Assembly (NCBI GenBank): GCA_030695605.1
Contig: JAUYQE010000113.1
Span: 1 to 17,096, forward strand
Origin: Nanobdellota archaeon
Lineage (GTDB): Archaea; Nanobdellota; Nanobdellia; Woesearchaeales; GW2011-AR9
Reading direction: 5' to 3'
DNA length: 17,096 bases
Part shown: piece by piece, positions 13,625 through 17,096 of the stretch
Numbering within the stretch: position 1 is the stretch's first letter
Layout: each line of letters begins with the position of its first letter
Notes under the pieces: model-generated
What the model saw: the letters and a program-made list of their open reading frames with translations, nothing else
Told to the model about the DNA's origin: nothing
The model's database searches: none
Position numbers and translations under genes: made by a program

Positions 13625-14965
13625 ATGCCCGTTGAAATATGTGCCATTGGCGGCTATTCCGAAGTCGGAAAGAATTCTACCGCTTTAAAAGTGGATGACG
13701 AAGTCATCATTCTCGATATGGGTCTCCATATGGAGAACTATATCCGCTATACGGAAGATGAAGAGATCAGCGCCCTGAGCTATGAAGAATTGCTGCAGGT
13801 GAATGCCGTTCCAAATTATCATCTTGTCAAAGATTGGAAAGACAAAGTTATCGGCATCGTGCCCTCCCATGGGCATCTTGACCACGTGGGGGCGGCGCCT
13901 TTTGCGGCTTCGATCTTTCCCCAGGCGCCCATCGTCTGCACGCCGTATACGGCAGAAGTGCTGAAAGGCATCATCCGTGATGAAAGGATGCGCCTTCCCA
14001 ACAAGATTATCAGCGTGAATATGAACTCGCGATACCGGCTGTCCAAGAATATCATGATTGAGATGGTGAACGTGACGCATTCCATTCCCCATTCTGCTCT
14101 GGTAGTCGTGCATACGCCGTATGGCAAAGTCATCTATGCGAACGATTACAAGTTCGACCGCCATCCCACGCTGGGGCAGCGGCCCAATTATGAGCGCCTG
14201 GAGCAACTAGGAAAGGAAAAGCCTTTGCTGCTCATTATCGAGGCATTATACCCGCACATCCACGGGAAAACGCCGTCGGAGTCCGTCGCCAAGCAGATGC
14301 TGGAAGATGTCATGCTGGGCGTGCAGGCGCAGGGAAAGGCCATGATCGTGACCACGTTCTCTTCCCACTTGGCCCGGCTGAAGAGCATCATCGAGCTGGG
14401 AAAGAAGCTGAACCGCAAGATTGTGTTCCTGGGCAGATCGCTCTCCAAATACGTGAGCGCCGGCGAACGCATCCAGCTGATTAATTTTGAAAAAGACGTG
14501 CAGCTGGTGAAACAACGAGACAAGATGGAGCGGATCCTGAAAGAAATTGACAAGCGCGGCAAAGAAAAATATCTTCTCGTGGTTACGGGCCATCAGGGAG
14601 AGCCCAAAGCGATTCTCTCCAGAATGGTAGGGGGGCAGCTGCCTTTCCGCTTTGGAACGGGCGACGTGGTTATCTTCAGCTGCGGGGTCATCCCCGTCGA
14701 GCTGAACAAAGAGAACCGGCAGAGGCTGGAGCAGCAGCTGCAAGCGCTGGGCGTACGCATTTTCCGCGACATTCACGTCTCCGGGCATGCCTATCGGGAA
14801 GACCATCGCGATATGCTGAACTTGCTGAAGCCGCAGCACATCATCCCGTCGCATGCCGGCCAGGAGCACGCCCATAACATGGCGGGGCTGGCAGTGGAGC
14901 TTGGCTATGAGCTGAACAAGAATGTGCACCTCATGGAAGACGGAAAAAGGTTTGTGGTGGGGTAA
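13625..14965 (+). CDS. Archaeal RNase J (beta-CASP metallo-beta-lactamase ribonuclease)
   Basis: 446 residues. Archaeal RNase J degrades RNA 5' to 3' and acts in mRNA turnover and rRNA processing in the cytoplasm. It opens VEICAIGGYSEVGKNSTALK, typical of the family. Zinc ligands are present: SHGHLDHVG (H82, H84, D86, H87), H152 in VTHSIPHSA and D174 in YANDYKFD. The beta-CASP region follows (FSSHLARLKSIIEL, LVVTGHQGEP), with late motifs HVSGHAYREDH and IIPSHAGQ. The length matches archaeal forms, which lack the bacterial C-terminal domain. The start is ATG 13625, nine bases after GAGGT; the TTG at 13616 overlaps too closely with that site. Codon use is GC-rich and typical of a well-expressed housekeeping gene. 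Being both strand-consistent and 251 bases from PCNA, it is probably its own transcript. Confidence 0.93.
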   Translation: MPVEICAIGGYSEVGKNSTALKVDDEVIILDMGLHMENYIRYTEDEEISALSYEELLQVNAVPNYHLVKDWKDKVIGIVPSHGHLDHVGAAPFAASIFPQAPIVCTPYTAEVLKGIIRDERMRLPNKIISVNMNSRYRLSKNIMIEMVNVTHSIPHSALVVVHTPYGKVIYANDYKFDRHPTLGQRPNYERLEQLGKEKPLLLIIEALYPHIHGKTPSESVAKQMLEDVMLGVQAQGKAMIVTTFSSHLARLKSIIELGKKLNRKIVFLGRSLSKYVSAGERIQLINFEKDVQLVKQRDKMERILKEIDKRGKEKYLLVVTGHQGEPKAILSRMVGGQLPFRFGTGDVVIFSCGVIPVELNKENRQRLEQQLQALGVRIFRDIHVSGHAYREDHRDMLNLLKPQHIIPSHAGQEHAHNMAGLAVELGYELNKNVHLMEDGKRFVVG

Positions 14966-15007
14966 GATTTTCTGAAGAGAATCAGGAGAGAGTCGTTGAT
15001 GCTCCTT

Positions 15008-15035
15008 CCCGATGAACTGAAGAGAGTTCATCGGG
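15008..15035 (+). terminator. Perfect 10-base-pair hairpin after RNase J
   Basis: CCCGATGAAC and GTTCATCGGG flank the loop TGAAGAGA, 43 bases after the RNase J stop. No T tract follows, so it may be an RNA-processing or stability element, not a terminator. Confidence 0.4.
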
Positions 15036-15060
15036 GGTTGAACGCAGTGAGACCCACCAG

Positions 15061-15111
15061 AGAGAATGCACAAAAGCGGAGCCTTTGGCATGCCAGAGAG
15101 CTCCGTTCTCT
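15061..15111 (+). repeat. Compound stem-loop between RNase J and PCNA
   Basis: Outer arms AGAGAA/TTCTCT and inner arms CGGAGC/GCTCCG enclose the ten-base palindrome TGGCATGCCA (15086-15095). No coding frame in this spacer is convincing. The element looks like an intergenic palindromic repeat; its copy number elsewhere is unknown. Confidence 0.4.
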
Positions 15112-15183
15112 GAGCGTTTTAATCAAACTTTTGCGAGCGGAGCGAACGAAAAAGGTTGCAACTAGCAAGTAGAACACAGCAAA

Positions 15184-15192
15184 TTATATAAA
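15184..15192 (+). promoter_or_regulatory. TATA box for PCNA
   Basis: TTATATAAA, centred 29 bases before the ATG at 15217. It predicts a leaderless or near-leaderless message. Confidence 0.55.
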
Positions 15193-15216
15193 GAACATCC
15201 CGCTCGAGGCTTTGTC

Positions 15217-15960
15217 ATGAAACTGGTTCTCGCTGATCCAAAATACTTTAAGGAAAGTGTAGCGATTATTTCGGACTTAGTGAGCGAAATCAAGTTCAAA
15301 GCCACGGTCGACGGGCTGGAAGTGGTGGCGATGGATCCCGCGAACGTGGCGATGGTCGTTTTCAAGCTGCTCAGCAGCTGCTTTACGCAGTATGAGGTTT
15401 CCGGCACGGAAGAGGTAACAGTCAATCTCAATCAGATACGCCAGATTCTCCGCCGAGCGAAGGGCGACGATGTGCTGACGCTGGAAACGGAAGAAAACAA
15501 GTTCAAGATCGTCCTGAAAAGTGCCACGCGGCGCTCCTTTTCCGTGCCCGTTCTGGAAGCGGATGCCAAAGAGCAGCGGGTGCCAGAACTGCGCTTTCCG
15601 TTCAGCGTGGAGATGGATGCCCAGCAGTTGGCTGATGCGATCGAAGATGTCAGCGTTGTAGCGGAATCCGTGACGCTGTTAGGCGAGCCGGAGAAGCTTT
15701 CCGTGAAAGCGGAAGGAGAACTCTCTAAAGCTTTTATTGAAATACAGCCCAATGAAAATACCTCCATCCGGGTTGACGGTGAGGACAAGCATAAAGCAAA
15801 ATATTCTTTAGAATACCTCCGGAAGATGATTGCCGGCAGCAAGTTGGCTGACAAAGTGACGCTGCGCTTCACGAACGATTATCCGCTGCAGCTGGACTAT
15901 AAAGTTGTCGATAAGCTTTCTTTGAGTTTCATTCTGGCACCCAGAGTGGATAATGATTGA
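15217..15960 (+). CDS. pcn: DNA polymerase sliding clamp PCNA
   Basis: 247 residues, the normal archaeal length. PCNA trimers encircle DNA and tether polymerase, ligase, FEN1 and other PIP-box proteins at the replication fork. The N-terminal domain has FKESVAIISDLVSEIKFKAT then DGLEVVAMDPANVAMVVFKL (29-48), the conserved PCNA signature. The interdomain segment (about 110-135) and the C-terminal domain with KYSLEYLRKMI and LRFTNDYPLQLDYKV complete the fold. The C-terminus ends SLSFILAPRVDND, the strand next to the PIP pocket. Only one clamp gene is seen here, consistent with a homotrimer as in most Euryarchaeota. A palindrome GAGAGCTCTC overlaps and follows its stop codon. It has its own TATA box. 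Confidence 0.96.
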   Translation: MKLVLADPKYFKESVAIISDLVSEIKFKATVDGLEVVAMDPANVAMVVFKLLSSCFTQYEVSGTEEVTVNLNQIRQILRRAKGDDVLTLETEENKFKIVLKSATRRSFSVPVLEADAKEQRVPELRFPFSVEMDAQQLADAIEDVSVVAESVTLLGEPEKLSVKAEGELSKAFIEIQPNENTSIRVDGEDKHKAKYSLEYLRKMIAGSKLADKVTLRFTNDYPLQLDYKVVDKLSLSFILAPRVDND

Positions 15961-16030
15961 GAGCTCTCCTCCTTTGGTTAGCTCCCGAAAAAACATTTCC
16001 ACCATTATAGATTGCTGTACGCCAGAAAAG

Positions 16031-16038
16031 TATAAATA
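16031..16038 (+). promoter_or_regulatory. TATA box for the small protein/protease pair
   Basis: TATAAATA, centred about 26 bases before the ATG at 16061. It is the expected leaderless spacing. Confidence 0.5.
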
Positions 16039-16060
16039 GCCCCATCACTTTTGTAAACAG

Positions 16061-16237
16061 ATGAAAAAAATTCCGAAAAAATACGCGGGGAAGTATGTTG
16101 CATTTATCAACAAAGAGATCGTCTCTTCGGGAAGAACAAGCGTAGAGGCATATAAAAAAGCAAAAGGACAATTTCCAAAAAGGATCGTCTCCCTCACCTA
16201 TGTCCCAACCAAAAAAGAGACCATCACTTTTTTATGA
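16061..16237 (+). CDS. Short DUF5678-like protein, coupled to the protease gene
   Basis: 58 residues: MKKIPKKYAGKYVAFINKEI, then VSSGRTSVEAYKKAKGQFPK, then a last strand SLTYVPTKKETITFL. The G-K-[YW]-V-A-[FL]-I/V-x-x-x-x-V-x-x-G pattern, a helix with A-x-K-K-A-K, and a final strand with VP is that of the DUF5678-type small proteins found in many archaea and bacteria. Their function is not established. The stop TGA (16235-16237) overlaps the ATG (16234-16236) of the next gene as ATGA, so both are made from one leaderless message in fixed ratio. It may assist, inhibit or present a substrate to the protease-like partner, which is inference from coupling only. Confidence 0.75.
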   Translation: MKKIPKKYAGKYVAFINKEIVSSGRTSVEAYKKAKGQFPKRIVSLTYVPTKKETITFL

Positions 16238-16620
16238 AGTACCCCTACCAGTATTCTGATGGCATTTTTCTACCCCTCGTCGCCATAAAAATAAAAGGCA
16301 AACTCGAATGGGTTGAATTCAAGGCTTTTGTCGATACGGGAGCGAGCTATTCCCTCTTTCATGCAGATGTGGCTGAGATTCTGGGCTTAGAATTAGAAAA
16401 AGGAGAGTCGAGAGAAATGGTGCTCGGCGATGGCGATCTCCTCAAGGTCTTTGTTCACAAAATAAAAGTAGCTTTGGCGGGAAAAGAGTTTCTGGCTTCA
16501 ATAGGATTTTCAAGAGAGGTGGGAATTGGCTTTTATATTATTGGACGAAAAGACCTTTTTGATAAATTTCTGGTCATTTTCAACGAGAAAGAAAGATGGG
16601 TCGAGTTTAAACCTCTGTAA
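16234..16620 (+). CDS. Retropepsin-like aspartyl protease domain protein
   Basis: 128 residues, about the size of one retroviral-type protease subunit. The active-site motif is clear: FKAFVDTGASYSLFHADVAE (29-48), with D34-T35-G36. It is followed by the flap-like EKGESREMVLGDGD and by a late IGFYIIGRKDLFDKFLVIF, matching the I-[IL]-G-[RM]-x-x-[LF] strand of single-domain archaeal and bacterial retropepsin-like proteins. Such subunits must dimerise to place two aspartates together. There is no signal peptide, so it is probably cytoplasmic. Translation overlaps the upstream DUF5678-like gene by four bases. Whether it cleaves proteins is not known for this family in archaea. Confidence 0.8.
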   Translation: MKYPYQYSDGIFLPLVAIKIKGKLEWVEFKAFVDTGASYSLFHADVAEILGLELEKGESREMVLGDGDLLKVFVHKIKVALAGKEFLASIGFSREVGIGFYIIGRKDLFDKFLVIFNEKERWVEFKPL

Positions 16621-16683
16621 GCACGAGCTTAAATGCCGGAACGCTAGAAGAGAGAGTCATTTTTCTTTTTAGATACGGAGAAA

Positions 16684-17096
16684 TTACGCGCGGCGCCCTA
16701 CGGGCGCATCCGACGACGGGGCTACCCGGAGGAACGAGCCGCCACAGCTCAAGACGCCGCCGCCACCCGCGCTCGAGTAGTTGCCAAGACTGCGCACAAA
16801 CAACGCCCGCAGTTCATCGGTCGCCGTCCTACTTCTTGGAAAGAAACCCATTCCCATCGTTCGATTATACTTTTCCAATAGCTGGGCATACACAATATTT
16901 GCATATTCTCGCAACAAAGGCTTATTGTCCTCAGCTGCATTATCAGCCTCAACCGCAGCAAGCCAGTACGGATCATCAATAACCTGGCGTTTCTCCAACC
17001 ACGTACTGTGCGGATGCTTACTGCGATCGATTTCGGGACCTTCGAGAGAAGCATACCGGACGTTAAGGAAATGGCCTGAAAAATCTCCAGGAATGG
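16684..17096 (-). CDS. Unknown protein, 5' part beyond the right edge
   Basis: The minus-strand frame stays open from the stop TAA at 16684-16686 to the window edge, at least 136 codons. It includes RYASLEGPEIDRSKHPHSTW, then DDPYWLAAVEADNAAEDNKP, LLREYANIVYAQLLEKYNRT and ATDELRALFVRSLGNYSS. Composition and spacing of hydrophobic residues look genuinely coding, with a helical body. The C-terminal 30 residues are Gly/Ser/Cys-rich and look like a disordered tail; the DNA for its last residues forms a perfect GCGCCC/GGGCGC hairpin (16692-16706). I recognise no family. The start codon lies outside the window. Confidence 0.6.
   Translation of the reverse strand, partial: IPGDFSGHFLNVRYASLEGPEIDRSKHPHSTWLEKRQVIDDPYWLAAVEADNAAEDNKPLLREYANIVYAQLLEKYNRTMGMGFFPRSRTATDELRALFVRSLGNYSSAGGGGVLSCGGSFLRVAPSSDAPVGRRA

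Noticed and set aside
14246..15091. 281-residue minus-strand open frame
   Set aside because: It is antisense to RNase J and the following hairpin spacer. RNase J has complete family motifs, and this frame has no recognisable protein character.

Overview
The window reads as archaeal chromosome, probably from a small-genome DPANN-type lineage (Woesearchaeota-like is my best guess, inferred only from protein style). Direct evidence for Archaea is a sliding-clamp PCNA, an archaeal-type RNase J, a tRNA-Leu(CAA) carrying an intron at 37/38, and TATA boxes about 25-30 bases upstream of most first-gene starts. DNA gyrase A and ScpB sit beside them, a mix found in several euryarchaeal and DPANN groups.

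Layout. Positions 1-237 hold only short, startless minus-strand coding-like fragments at the window edge. From 6370 down to 238, all on the minus strand, run glutamate dehydrogenase, gyrA, a divergent THUMP/methyltransferase-like protein and a degenerate M50-like membrane protein. From 7756 down to 6473, also minus, are an unknown winged-helix protein and ScpB. From 8316 down to 7828 is a small anchored cysteine protein. A plus-strand ribbon-helix-helix regulator (8478-8726) converges with a minus-strand PIN-domain RNase (9149-8715), the stop ends overlapping by 12 bases. Upstream of the PIN gene is a 713-residue secreted lamin-tail surface protein (11323-9182).

The plus strand then carries a compact three-gene cluster of coiled-coil proteins, two of them clearly paralogous (11419-12616). 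It is followed by a GC-rich, hairpin-dense gene-free stretch (12667-12810), the tRNA-Leu gene (12887-13024), two further copies of the tRNA 3' end, and a ribbon-helix-helix gene interrupted by TAA. This looks like a used integration site. RNase J (13625-14965) and PCNA (15217-15960) follow, with a hairpin-rich spacer between them. Then comes a tightly coupled pair: a 58-residue protein and a retropepsin-like aspartyl protease (16061-16620). A minus-strand gene of unknown function runs off the right edge.

How the genes work together. The backbone is information processing: topology (GyrA), chromosome organisation (ScpB), replication clamp (PCNA), RNA decay (RNase J) and RNA modification-like folds. 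Accessory pieces are two RHH/PIN-type modules, the coupled small protein/protease pair and the tRNA-associated scar region. The best candidates for an undescribed system are the three-gene coiled-coil cluster, the coupled small protein/retropepsin pair, and the convergent RHH/PIN pair.
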